Shown: one piece after another, positions 48,448 through 57,359 of the stretch
Layout: each line of letters begins with the position of its first letter
Numbering within the stretch: the stretch's first letter is position 1
NCBI GenBank assembly: GCA_902826835.1
Contig: CADEGH010000007.1
Location: 66,230 to 130,229, forward strand
Reading direction: 5' to 3'
Length of the DNA stretch: 64,000 nucleotides
Origin: an uncultured bacterium
GTDB taxonomy: Bacteria; Planctomycetota; GCA-002687715
Program-made: the position numbers and the translations under genes
The notes under the pieces: model-generated
The model's database searches: none
What the model was told of the DNA's origin: nothing
Seen by the model: the letters and a program-made list of their open reading frames with translations, nothing else

Positions 48448-49791
48448 TCAATCGCCGGGAACGAGCAGTACCGGGGTCTGCCCTCCCCCGGAGGTCACGT
48501 TGCAGAGCGAGCCGGCAGCCAGGCGGGCCAAAACCCCATCGACCTTGCCGAAATAGACGTAGGGGTCGAGGTCGACCACCATCTCGACCTCCTCGAGCCC
48601 TTGGTCCAAGAGCGGGTACGGCTCGGTGATCGTCGGGACACGTTCCTGAGCGACGAAGTCCCCTTGAAGCGCGTCTTGGATGGCGGCCCGCCAGGCCGCC
48701 TCCTCGCACTCCCACCCCAAGACCACGCCCTTCCCGCCGTACTCGTCGTTGGGCTTCAGCACCATCTTCGACCGCTCTCGCTCCAAGAACGCGAGTAAGT
48801 CGACCTCTGTCCCACGGTAGTCGGTTCGGGTGGCCCGGACTCGGCGCGTCCAAGGAATCACCGCGTCGATCGCGATGCGTTCCTCGCGGGTCAGCCAGTT
48901 GCGGTCCCGGGCGTCGCCCGAAAGCACCGCAAACGCTGCCTTCTTGTGGACGATCTTCGAGCGGAAGGGGTTCAGCATGACCACTTCGCCGTGTTCGATC
49001 GCGAGGAGGAGTGCACTCAGTTCCGAGCGGCGCTCAAGGAGCTCGTTCACGAGAACGCGGCGGTAGACGAGATCGACCGGTACCCCCTGGGCATACAGAC
49101 GGCCCTGCCGTCGCTCCAAGCGGCGAGGGTCCTCAAGCAAGGTACGAAAGCCCGCCTGGGTGAAAGTCTCCCGGAGAATTTCGAACTCCTGGCGCGTCGG
49201 GAGATCCAAGTAGTCGGTGATGAGGATCGTGGGCTTGCCTCGTCCCTGGGCGATTCGATATCCCAGAAGAAGCGCGTTCAGCAGCGCTTCGCGATGCTGG
49301 ATCCGGGTCGCGCCCACCTCGGACGCGAAGGCCGGAAGCAATGGGTGAGTCAACAGCCCCTCAAGAGCCATGTCGGCGTAACCGGCTCCCGCCGGAGCTT
49401 CCGCGTTCAGTTCGACAAATTGAAAGCCGGTCGGCGTTTCGAAACTGTCCAGACGGCAAAACGCCAGAGGGTCCGGGCAACGAGGCTCGGCGGTGAGCAG
49501 TGGCCGTTCGTCCTCGCGGACTCCCAGAAAACGCAAGAGTGAGTCGTCGTTGAGCGCGAGGTCGATCAGGCGGCGGCACGCGCCAACCACCACGCTCGAG
49601 ACGTACCCGAGGTAGCGGTATTGGCCTTCGCTCAGGAGCTTGGGCCGCAGGACTTTGACGATCTCGCGCTCGCCGAAGAGGCAGCGACGGGAACGCAGCG
49701 ATTCTCGCAGGTCCGTCACCCCTGCCGCATACTGCGCCCGGCCCATCGACAGGCGCGATCGATAAGCCGAGAGCGCAGCGGAGTGCGTCAC
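48448..49791 (-). CDS. Circularly permuted ATP-grasp ligase-like protein
   Basis: A 447-residue protein resembling the circularly permuted ATP-grasp / glutathionylspermidine-synthase-like group. It has FVELNAEAPAGAGYADMALE, TILITDYLDLPTRQEFEIL, NPFRSKIVHKKAAFAVLSGD, and the ATP-binding MVLKPNDEYGGKGVVLGWE followed by VAQERV. Members of this group form amide bonds in peptide-like small molecules. It starts with a GTG whose GTGA overlap with the ATP-grasp gene upstream shows coupling, and it ends about 40 bases before the ligase gene. The substrate is unknown. Confidence 0.8.
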   Translation of the reverse strand: MTHSAALSAYRSRLSMGRAQYAAGVTDLRESLRSRRCLFGEREIVKVLRPKLLSEGQYRYLGYVSSVVVGACRRLIDLALNDDSLLRFLGVREDERPLLTAEPRCPDPLAFCRLDSFETPTGFQFVELNAEAPAGAGYADMALEGLLTHPLLPAFASEVGATRIQHREALLNALLLGYRIAQGRGKPTILITDYLDLPTRQEFEILRETFTQAGFRTLLEDPRRLERRQGRLYAQGVPVDLVYRRVLVNELLERRSELSALLLAIEHGEVVMLNPFRSKIVHKKAAFAVLSGDARDRNWLTREERIAIDAVIPWTRRVRATRTDYRGTEVDLLAFLERERSKMVLKPNDEYGGKGVVLGWECEEAAWRAAIQDALQGDFVAQERVPTITEPYPLLDQGLEEVEMVVDLDPYVYFGKVDGVLARLAAGSLCNVTSGGGQTPVLLVPGD

Positions 49792-50819
49792 GAGGGTTCG
49801 CTCGACGATTTACCTTTGCCTTTACCCGAGCTCCGCTTCGACGCGGGCCGGGCCGTTTTCCCTTCCGCTGCCGGCGCGGCGGGCGGATCGACGACGGTGG
49901 CCACCAGGCCCTGCGCCCCGTCCCGGCGCGCATGGTGGTGAACTGGCGCGCAGTTCGGATCCGCGAGTTCGACGAAGGCTGCGAGCGCGGCCCCTACGAC
50001 TTTCTCGTGCAGCGCGGTGCCGAGGGTCGAAACCTCGAGATCGGGCGCCGGCACCACATCCGTCACCCAGAGTTCGCCTTGGACCTCGGCCAATTCGACG
50101 GCTGCGAGGTCGTACCCGAGCGCGCACGCCGCCTTGCTGGCCAGCCGAATCGCCGCTTCCTCGGTCGCAGCCGAGACGTAGTCAGGGTCGAGGGTGACGC
50201 TGCGGTAGGTGGGGTCGAATCGTGCGAGCACGGTGCGCTGACCCCCGAAGACATAGGCGCGCAGCGTCCGCTCGGCCACAAATTCCTGTTCGAGCATCAC
50301 GAGCTGCCGCCCCGTCCGATCGAAGGCTCGAAGGAGATCCTCTTCGGAGTGGATGCTGCGCTCGGGCGCGTAGGCTTCGAAGCGGGCGCTCTTGAGCAAC
50401 GCGGGAACCCCGGTGGTCTGCACGATTCCCCGCCAGTCCAAGGGGTAGCGCAGGTTGCGCAAGGAGGCCCCCGTGACCGTCTCGGCGTATTCCTTGTGGG
50501 GAAGCAGCACCGTCTTCGGCACCTTGCAGCCCATTCGGGCAAGCTTGGAGCGATCGGTGAAACGGTCCTGTCCAGACAGACGGCGCGGCGAGTTGACGAC
50601 CTTCTTGCCGGCATCCTCGAGGGCGCTCAGCGCCGAACGAAAGTAGGGAATCTCGTGCGAGATTCGATCGACGATCAAGTCGAACTCCGCGACTTCGTCG
50701 AGGCTCGAGCCACCAAACTTCACGAGATCCACGGTGGTATCGGGCAACTCGGCGGCACGGGCGGACAGAGCGCGGGGCCAGCTCTGTTCCATTCCGATCA
50801 CAAGACCGATTTTGGGCAT
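49788..50819 (-). CDS. RimK-like ATP-grasp protein with degenerate motif and basic tail
   Basis: A 343-residue protein with the RimK/ATP-grasp layout: an N-terminal domain (1-90) with SPRRLSGQDRFTDRSKLARM, then ATP-grasp segments such as QLVMLEQEFVAERTLRAYVF and AACALGYDLAAVELAEVQGE. In the metal-binding motif, usually ExNxxPG, the sequence is TDVVPAPDLE at 253-262: Glu becomes Asp254 and the Asn becomes Val256, so catalysis may be altered or lost. The last 32 residues are a Lys/Ser/Gly/Ala-rich tail (KRSSGKGKGKSSSEPS). It heads the operon with the circularly permuted ATP-grasp and GCS2 genes and is divergent from glgA. Confidence 0.75.
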   Translation of the reverse strand: MPKIGLVIGMEQSWPRALSARAAELPDTTVDLVKFGGSSLDEVAEFDLIVDRISHEIPYFRSALSALEDAGKKVVNSPRRLSGQDRFTDRSKLARMGCKVPKTVLLPHKEYAETVTGASLRNLRYPLDWRGIVQTTGVPALLKSARFEAYAPERSIHSEEDLLRAFDRTGRQLVMLEQEFVAERTLRAYVFGGQRTVLARFDPTYRSVTLDPDYVSAATEEAAIRLASKAACALGYDLAAVELAEVQGELWVTDVVPAPDLEVSTLGTALHEKVVGAALAAFVELADPNCAPVHHHARRDGAQGLVATVVDPPAAPAAEGKTARPASKRSSGKGKGKSSSEPS

Positions 50820-51003
50820 GGGACAACTCCGGAAAACGGCAAAAACACCTTAACAACTCGGGCCGAAAGCGCGCCCGTATCTCGTCTTCCGAACTTCCGG
50901 GACTCCGCAGGCACGGGGGGTGAGGAGTGCGGGCAGCCCAAGAAACCCCGTGGGGAATTGCCAGGCGCTTCCCGAGGCGTGCCCTCCTTCCTACACTCCC
51001 CCC

Positions 51004-52902
51004 ATGAAGATTCTGTTCGCCGCCTCCGAAGTCCACCCCTTTGCCAAGACGGGCGGGCTCGGCGATGTCGCCGGGGCGCTCCCCCAGGCCTTGGCGGCCC
51101 TGGGTCACGAAGTCGCGATCGTTCTCCCCCTCTACCCCCGGGTGCGCCGCCGCGGCGACGTGCGCACCGTGGTCGCGGAGAAGGTGAGCTGCCGATTCGC
51201 GCACGAAAACCGCCCGTTTCGCCTGCTGCGAACCGAGCTCAAAGACTGTCCGAATGTCGCGGTCTACCTCGTGGAGAATCCGTGGATCTTCGAGGCCGAA
51301 GAGGCCTTCTACGGCGTCGAACCCGGCAGCTACGGCGATGGTCACCTACGTTTTCTTTATTTCGCCCGGGCCCTCTGCGAGATCCCGAAGGCCGTCGATT
51401 TCTTTCCGTCGGTCTTTCACCTGAACGATTGGCAGACGGCGCTGGTCGCTCCGCTTTTGCGCACCGTCTACAAGGGTGAGCCTCGGTACCGCCAAACCGC
51501 GACCGTTCTCACGATCCACAACCTGGCCTACCAGGGCGTGTTCGAACGGGCCGACCTCGACCACGCCGGGATTCCCGGCTTTCTCTTGGCCGAAGGCCGA
51601 CTCCTGGAGAAGGGCCTAGGAAACCTCTTGGCCGGCGGATTGCGATTCGCCGACGCCGTCACCACCGTGAGCCGCAGCTACGCCGAGGAGATTCTCGGTA
51701 AGGAGCACGGCGGTGGACTCGAAGGGCTCCTCCAGTGGCGGCGGCCGCTCCTCACCGGCATCGTCAACGGCCTCGACACCAAGACTTGGGATCCGGAAAG
51801 TGACCCTCACCTCCCTGCTCATTACACGAAGGACGACTTCGCGGGGAAGGCCCGCTGCAAGGCGGAGCTACTCCAGCGCTCCGGCCTGACGCCCACGGAC
51901 GGCCCCGTATTCGGAGTGGTGTCCCGCCTGGTCGGACAAAAGGGACTCGAACTGGTGGTCCCAGTCATGCACGAGCTGCTCGGATTCGACCCGAGTGTGC
52001 GATTTGTGCTCCTGGGCTCCGGCGAGCCCGAACTCGAACAAGCGTTCCGGCGGCTCGCCGAGCACCATCCCGGCCGCGCCGCCGCGAGACTGGCGTTCGA
52101 CGCCCCGTTTTCGAGTCTCGTTGAAGCGGGGTCCGACTTTTTCCTGATGCCGTCCCTGTTTGAGCCCTGCGGGCTGAACCAGCTCATCTCGATGCGTTAC
52201 GGGACGCCGCCGATCGTGCGCGCGGTCGGAGGTCTCAAGGACACCGTGACGGATGCGACCGAGACCACGCTCTCCCTCGGGCGAGCCACCGGCTTTGTGT
52301 TTCACGACTATTCCGTTCCGGCGCTCGCGCAGGCCGTGAAGCGCGCGCTCGCGGTCTATCGCTCCCCCTTCGATCTCGATCGCATGCGACGAGCCGGCAT
52401 GGCCAGCGATTGGAGCTGGACCAAGTCGGCCGCCGAATACATCGCGGTCTACGAAGCGGCGTTGGCACGGCGCACCAGCGGGCACCACTTGAAGGAAGTG
52501 CTGTCGGGAATGCCGGAGGAGCCCATCGAAGTCGAATTGCCGGCCCTGGCTCAAGTGCCGGAGGGGTATCCTCGCGACTCGCTCACCCTGATTCCTTTCG
52601 ATCCCACCACGCTCTTCATCGGTTGGGAACTTGGCGGCCCGATCACGAGTCGTTTGTTCGAGGCCCTGTCAGAAGAGCAGCGCCGGGTCCTGACCTACTC
52701 GGTCGTGTTGACCGAGATCGACACCGGACGAGTGGACCGAGCGGAAGCCGCGGGTTTTGCCAACCAGCATTTTGCGGCCGTTCGCGCGGGTGCCCGCTAT
52801 CGCGCGGAACTGTGGCTGAATCGCCCGGGAATCGGCAGCGTCCTCCTCCTCGCGCACGGCGCGGTCAGCATGCCGTCCGACGTCCGTCCGAGGGAGGCCT
52901 GA
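51004..52902 (+). CDS. glgA: Glycogen synthase with C-terminal DUF4912-like extension
   Basis: Adds glucose from ADP-glucose to growing alpha-1,4 chains. The 632-residue protein has the GT5 signature KTGGLGDVAGALP at 15-27, HLNDWQTALV, TIHNLAYQGVF, and GLDTKTWDPESD. The C-terminal Rossmann domain holds GVVSRLVGQKGLELV and the donor-binding PSLFEPCGLNQLISMRYGT. Typical GlgA is about 480-490 residues; here about 130 extra residues (from roughly 500) contain LIPFDPTTLFIGWELGG, which resembles the DUF4912 domain. I chose the ATG at 51004 because it begins the usual MKILFAASEVHPFAKTGG. It is coupled to the GH57 gene, whose ATG overlaps the stop. Confidence 0.93.
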   Translation: MKILFAASEVHPFAKTGGLGDVAGALPQALAALGHEVAIVLPLYPRVRRRGDVRTVVAEKVSCRFAHENRPFRLLRTELKDCPNVAVYLVENPWIFEAEEAFYGVEPGSYGDGHLRFLYFARALCEIPKAVDFFPSVFHLNDWQTALVAPLLRTVYKGEPRYRQTATVLTIHNLAYQGVFERADLDHAGIPGFLLAEGRLLEKGLGNLLAGGLRFADAVTTVSRSYAEEILGKEHGGGLEGLLQWRRPLLTGIVNGLDTKTWDPESDPHLPAHYTKDDFAGKARCKAELLQRSGLTPTDGPVFGVVSRLVGQKGLELVVPVMHELLGFDPSVRFVLLGSGEPELEQAFRRLAEHHPGRAAARLAFDAPFSSLVEAGSDFFLMPSLFEPCGLNQLISMRYGTPPIVRAVGGLKDTVTDATETTLSLGRATGFVFHDYSVPALAQAVKRALAVYRSPFDLDRMRRAGMASDWSWTKSAAEYIAVYEAALARRTSGHHLKEVLSGMPEEPIEVELPALAQVPEGYPRDSLTLIPFDPTTLFIGWELGGPITSRLFEALSEEQRRVLTYSVVLTEIDTGRVDRAEAAGFANQHFAAVRAGARYRAELWLNRPGIGSVLLLAHGAVSMPSDVRPREA

Positions 52903-54560
52903 TGCCACCGCGACTCGGTGCGTGCACGATCATCCTGCACGGACATCTCCCGTTCGTGCACCATCCGAACCACGACGACTTTCTCGAAGAGGATTGGTTC
53001 TTCGAGGCCGTTCTCGAAACCTATCTGCCGATTCTCGCGATGCTCGATCGTTTGGCCCAAGACGACATTCCGGTGCGTCTGTCGGTCGGCCTCACCCCGC
53101 CCCTCCTCGAGATGCTGCGGGCGCCGAGCCTGCAACAGAAGGTCGAGCGCTACCTCACGCGCTTCCGCAACTTAGCGGAGTCCGAGCTGCGCCGACTGCC
53201 CAAGGGCGACGATCGACGCCCGGCCGCCCGGCACTATCTCGAAACCGCAACCAGCCACTGGCAGCGCTGGCAGGACCGACGAGGTGACTTGGTGGCGGCG
53301 TTTCGGGATCACCGCTCCGCTGGCCGTCTGGAAATTCTGGCTTCCAATGCCACGCACGCGGTCATGCCCCTGCTTGCGACCGAAGAGGGAAAGCGGGCCC
53401 AGGTGAAGATCGGAGTTGCTCTCTTCGAAGAAATCTTCGGAGAGAAACCGCACACCTTCTGGCTGCCCGAGTGCGCCTTCACTCCGGGAGTGGACCGTCA
53501 CCTCGCCGAGGCGGATCTGTCCGGTGTGATCCTCGACCATCACGGGGTCGTGGGCGCCGCGCCCCGCCCCACCAGCGAGGCGTTTCGCCCGCTGCGGACG
53601 CCCGCCGGGATGTTTGCGTTCGGCCGCGACCTTTCTTCGTCCCGCCAAGTGTGGGCGCAGGAAGTCGGATACCCGGGAGATCCTCTCTATCGCGAGTTCT
53701 ACCGAGACCTCGGATACGACGGGGAGTACGCGGACATCAAGCGCTGGCTCCACCGCGACGGAGTTCGCCGCAACCTCGGCATCAAATACCACCGAGTCAC
53801 CGGAAAGGTCGAGCTCCACGAGAAAGCGATCTGGGATCCGGACGCGGCGTTGGGGCGAGCCGCCGTGCATGCCGGAAACTTTCTGTGGCATCGCGGCGAG
53901 CAGGCCAAAGGCCTCCGGGACAAGCTGGGCGTCACTCCGGTGATCGTGTCGCCCTACGACATGGAGCTCTTCGGTCACTGGTGGTTCGAAGGCCCTCATT
54001 TTCTCGAGTGTTTATTCCGCCAAATGGCCGACCCCGCATCTCGCGCTCCGGTGCGCCTCCTTTCGCCGAGCGATGTCTTGCGCGAAGCCGAACCCTGCCC
54101 GAGCGGGGCGCCGGGGCTCTCCACCTGGGGCGAGGGCGGATTCCTCAAGGTCTGGCTGAACGAAAAGAACACCTGGGTGCTCCGCCACCAGCAAGAGCTC
54201 GAGCGTCGCATGGTCGAACGCGCGGCGGAGTTTCCGGCCGCGGAGGGCGATCAAGAACGTCTGCTCGATCAAATGCTGCGGGAGCTGCTATTGCTTCAGG
54301 CCTCCGACTGGTCCTTCATCCTCACCAAGGAAACCGCGGTCCACTACGCGAAGCAGAGAATTACGGAACACGTCACCCGTTTCCTGCGCCTCGAGAGCAT
54401 GCTGCAGACTCGCGAGCCCTTCGACGCCACTTGGTTCGAGGAAGTGCGCGGCATCGATTCCATTTTTCCCGGACTCTCGTACCGGGTGATGCTCGGCGGT
54501 GACGTCACCCGGCCCGGGGTGCGGCTGGGCCACCCCGGGGCGACCGCGGCCCTCCCCTGA
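52902..54560 (+). CDS. GH57-family 1,4-alpha-glucan branching enzyme
   Basis: A 552-residue enzyme that would create alpha-1,6 branches. It has the GH57 motifs HGHLPFVHHP at the N-terminus, FWLPECAF with the nucleophile Glu190, and SPYDMELFGHWWFEGP with the general acid/base Asp353. These positions are close to those known for the thermophilic GH57 branching enzymes (Thermus thermophilus Glu184/Asp353). A helical C-terminal domain (about 400-520) contains LLLLQASDWSFILTKETAVHY, also typical. The ATG at 52902 shares the A of the glgA TGA and has GGGAGG upstream. The GH13 branching enzyme (GlgB) is absent from the window, so this is probably the branching partner of GlgA. Confidence 0.93.
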   Translation: MPPRLGACTIILHGHLPFVHHPNHDDFLEEDWFFEAVLETYLPILAMLDRLAQDDIPVRLSVGLTPPLLEMLRAPSLQQKVERYLTRFRNLAESELRRLPKGDDRRPAARHYLETATSHWQRWQDRRGDLVAAFRDHRSAGRLEILASNATHAVMPLLATEEGKRAQVKIGVALFEEIFGEKPHTFWLPECAFTPGVDRHLAEADLSGVILDHHGVVGAAPRPTSEAFRPLRTPAGMFAFGRDLSSSRQVWAQEVGYPGDPLYREFYRDLGYDGEYADIKRWLHRDGVRRNLGIKYHRVTGKVELHEKAIWDPDAALGRAAVHAGNFLWHRGEQAKGLRDKLGVTPVIVSPYDMELFGHWWFEGPHFLECLFRQMADPASRAPVRLLSPSDVLREAEPCPSGAPGLSTWGEGGFLKVWLNEKNTWVLRHQQELERRMVERAAEFPAAEGDQERLLDQMLRELLLLQASDWSFILTKETAVHYAKQRITEHVTRFLRLESMLQTREPFDATWFEEVRGIDSIFPGLSYRVMLGGDVTRPGVRLGHPGATAALP

Positions 54561-55382
54561 TCAGCGGCTCGGCGGGCGCTCGTCCCGACCATCGCGGCGC
54601 GCGCGCTCGACATCGACGACGACGGCGGCCACGGGACCCCCGGTCGCTTCCGATCGGAAGGGAACTCCGTAGACATTGCTCAAAAGCTCGGGTCGAAAGA
54701 CCTCGCGCGGAGGGCCCATCTCGACGAGCCGACCCGCGCGCACGATCGCCACTTGATCGGCAAACCCACTCGGGAGCACGAGATCGTGCGACACGACGAC
54801 GAGGGTGACCCCGGTGCGGCTCAGGGCCAATAGCCGTCTCCACAAGTCGAGCGCCAACGCGGGATCGAAGGAGGCCGTCGGCTCGTCGAGCAGAATGACT
54901 TGCGGAGTCTGCGCCAAGGCTCGGGCGATGGCGGCGCGCTGTTGTTCCCCTCCGGAGATCTCCGAGACGAGGTGGTCCCGGAGGGCCCAGAGATCCAAGT
55001 CTTCGAGAACTCCTGTGATGACCCGGTCGTCTTCGTCCGTTCCGAACGATCGGAAGCCCTGCCAGGGAAAGCGGCCGAGTTCGACAAATTCCCGCACCGA
55101 AAGGCGGACGCGAAAATCCTCGCGCTGCGCCACGTGGGCGATGCGCTGGGCACGCAGGCGCGCCGACCACCGAGTGGGGTCTTCGCCGAGCACCGACACC
55201 TGGCCGCGGCTGCACCGTAAGCGCCCCCCGAGCAGGTGCAGAAGGGTGCTCTTGCCACTGCCGTTCGGACCCACCACCGCGAGAAGGGTTCCCTTCGCTA
55301 CAGAGAGAGTCCACTCGTGGAGAATCGGCCGGCCCGGTTCGAAGCCGGCGTCGACTCCCGTCAATCGCAGCACCTCAGTCAT
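54561..55382 (-). CDS. ABC transporter ATP-binding protein, BtuD/FecE-type
   Basis: Energises import of a cobalamin- or siderophore-type ligand. The 273-residue ATPase has Walker A GPNGSGKS, a Q-loop near AHVAQREDF, the signature ISGGEQQRAAIARALAQ, and Walker B VILLDEPTASFDP followed by an H-loop SHDL. Such transporters are FecCD/BtuCD-type when paired with the permease encoded next, which overlaps it by 8 bases. The gene's stop meets the stop of the GH57 gene with no gap. Confidence 0.92.
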   Translation of the reverse strand: MTEVLRLTGVDAGFEPGRPILHEWTLSVAKGTLLAVVGPNGSGKSTLLHLLGGRLRCSRGQVSVLGEDPTRWSARLRAQRIAHVAQREDFRVRLSVREFVELGRFPWQGFRSFGTDEDDRVITGVLEDLDLWALRDHLVSEISGGEQQRAAIARALAQTPQVILLDEPTASFDPALALDLWRRLLALSRTGVTLVVVSHDLVLPSGFADQVAIVRAGRLVEMGPPREVFRPELLSNVYGVPFRSEATGGPVAAVVVDVERARRDGRDERPPSR

Positions 55383-56379
55383 GGAAGTGCTTGGCCTCCC
55401 GACGAAGCAACAGGATAAAAAACGGTCCGCCGAGGAACGCGGTCACCACTCCGGCCGGAACCGGTACCGACCAGATGTGCTGCGCACACACATCGACCAG
55501 AACCAAGAAAGTTCCGCCCCCGATCCCGCAGGCGGGCACCAAGAAGCGGTGATCGTGGCCGAACCACCAGCGGAACATGTGGGGGATGATCAGGCCGACC
55601 CCCCCGAGCGGACCCGCCAAGGCCACCGCCGATCCCGTGAGGAGCGAGCCCAGCAGAAAACCGGCGGTGCGCAGGCGTGCCACCCCGACGCCCAGTCTTT
55701 GGGCGGCCTCTTCACCGACGATGAGCACGTTGAGACCACGCGCGATCGCAAACGTGCACAGGCCACCGAGGACTAGGCCGGACCCCGCGGTGGCGAGAAG
55801 GAACGGCTCTTGAATATCGGGAAGCCCGCCGATCAGCCATCGGAACAAGCGTTCGCGCTGTTCATGTCGCAGGGTGAGATTGACGAGCAGGAGCAGCGCC
55901 GATAGGAACGATCCGACTACCACTCCAGAGAGCAGCAAGGTGGTGGCCCGCACGCCGCCACGTCGCCACGCGACGGCATACACCAACGCCACGGCGCCAA
56001 GGCAACCGAGAAACGCCGCCGCGGGCACGAAGTGGAGTCCGACCCCGAGCGCTAGCGCGGCCCCGAGCGAACCGCCTGAGGAGACTCCAAGCCCGTAGGG
56101 AGAAGCCAGGGGGTTGCGCAAGAGCGTTTGAAAAACGAGTCCAGCGAGGGCCAGGGCTCCGCCGGCGATTTGCGCGGCGAGCGCTCGGGGAAGCCGGAGG
56201 CCAAACACCTTCTTGGCGTCCAAGCTGGTCGGGTCTGACCCTACCTTCGACCAATCGATCGCGGTCGGCCCGACCGCCATCGCTAAGCCGATGGACAGCC
56301 CGGCGACGACGACCGCGAGCGAGATTCCCCAGGCGAACTTCCTCCGTTCACGGCGGCGCTGGACTGCCAATTCCATCAT
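55375..56379 (-). CDS. FecCD-family ABC transporter permease, BtuC-like
   Basis: A 334-residue permease with about ten hydrophobic segments. It has LRLPRALAAQIAGGALALAG, FQTLLRNPLASPYGLGVSSG, and the coupling and gate segments near GVARLRTAGFLLGSLLTGSAVA and LIIPHMFRWWFGHDHRFLVP. I chose the ATG at 56379 because it overlaps the binding-protein stop by 4 bases. It forms the channel with the ATPase encoded directly after it. Confidence 0.9.
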   Translation of the reverse strand: MMELAVQRRRERRKFAWGISLAVVVAGLSIGLAMAVGPTAIDWSKVGSDPTSLDAKKVFGLRLPRALAAQIAGGALALAGLVFQTLLRNPLASPYGLGVSSGGSLGAALALGVGLHFVPAAAFLGCLGAVALVYAVAWRRGGVRATTLLLSGVVVGSFLSALLLLVNLTLRHEQRERLFRWLIGGLPDIQEPFLLATAGSGLVLGGLCTFAIARGLNVLIVGEEAAQRLGVGVARLRTAGFLLGSLLTGSAVALAGPLGGVGLIIPHMFRWWFGHDHRFLVPACGIGGGTFLVLVDVCAQHIWSVPVPAGVVTAFLGGPFFILLLRREAKHFHD

Positions 56380-57311
56380 GGAGTGTGGACCCACTCTGCG
56401 AGCGCCTCGGCCGCCGCCATGATCCGGGGCCCGGGCCGCACCAGCGTGCCCCCACGAACCAGGAGCACGCGGCGATTCGCAACCGCCACAAGCTCCGGCT
56501 GCGAGCTCCAATAATCCCAAAAGCGAGCCTCATCCGCGGGGGTTCCGGCCCCGATCCCGAGGTCGATGATCACTTCCGGATCCCAAGCATGGACTCGTTC
56601 GAGCTGGATTTCCGGCCACTGCGTGGTCGTATCGAGCCTGCGGACGACATTTTCGGCCTGGACCAAGTCCATGATCTGATCCAGAAAGGTGCCACCCCCC
56701 GGCGCGATCAGCGGGTCGCGATCGAGAACCAACAATACCCGGCGACGCGGCATCGCCTGAAACCGTCGCCGAATGCGCGCTTCTTCTTGCTCGAGGTGGC
56801 TCGCCAAGATGGCCGCGCGTTCTGGCACCGAGAGCGCCTGTCCAAGCGCCCGCACTCCTTCGCGAAGGTGGGAGGCCTCCTCGGTCACGAGCCGCAGCAC
56901 CTGGAGGCCGAACTGCTGCTCCAGAGTGTCGGCGAGGCGGGCCTCCGAGGCGAAGACCACCACCAGATCCGGCTTTTGATCCAAGATCCCCTCGAGGCGA
57001 AAGCTCTGGAACGCCCCGAGATCGGGCAGGGACCGCGCGGCGACCGGGAAATCGCACCAAGTCGATCGACCCACCATGCGCTCGCCCACCCCCAACGCCC
57101 AAATCACCTCCGTCGCCGAGGCCACCAGGCTGACGATCCGATGCGGGACGCGGTCGGTGAGAGGAAGGCCCGAAAAATCCAGGCGAGGCAGGTCAAGCCC
57201 TTCCAAGCTGCGAGCCACCGGGGGCATCGGAACGCGGGATGATCTCCCGCAGCCTCCGGAGAGCAGCAAGATCCCCGCGCAAAAAACCAAGCGAAGAAAG
57301 GTGATCGACAC
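56376..57311 (-). CDS. Substrate-binding lipoprotein, BtuF/FecB-like
   Basis: A 311-residue binding protein with a lipobox LLSGGC (cysteine 21). Residues 55-95 match the BtuF/FhuD-like start (RIVSLVASATEVIWALGVGE, STWCDFPV), and IIDLGIGAG and RVLLVRGGTLVRPGPRI lie in the second lobe. It delivers the ligand to the permease and ATPase encoded downstream. Cobalamin is the likelier ligand, a ferric siderophore the alternative; the sequence does not settle it. I looked for a cobalamin riboswitch upstream and saw none; only 48 bases separate the start from the tRNA-Ala. Confidence 0.87.
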   Translation of the reverse strand: MSITFLRLVFCAGILLLSGGCGRSSRVPMPPVARSLEGLDLPRLDFSGLPLTDRVPHRIVSLVASATEVIWALGVGERMVGRSTWCDFPVAARSLPDLGAFQSFRLEGILDQKPDLVVVFASEARLADTLEQQFGLQVLRLVTEEASHLREGVRALGQALSVPERAAILASHLEQEEARIRRRFQAMPRRRVLLVLDRDPLIAPGGGTFLDQIMDLVQAENVVRRLDTTTQWPEIQLERVHAWDPEVIIDLGIGAGTPADEARFWDYWSSQPELVAVANRRVLLVRGGTLVRPGPRIMAAAEALAEWVHTP

Positions 57312-57359
57312 GACGTCTTGATCCGATCTCGCGCCACCGCTAAAAGTACGGCGCCTCTT

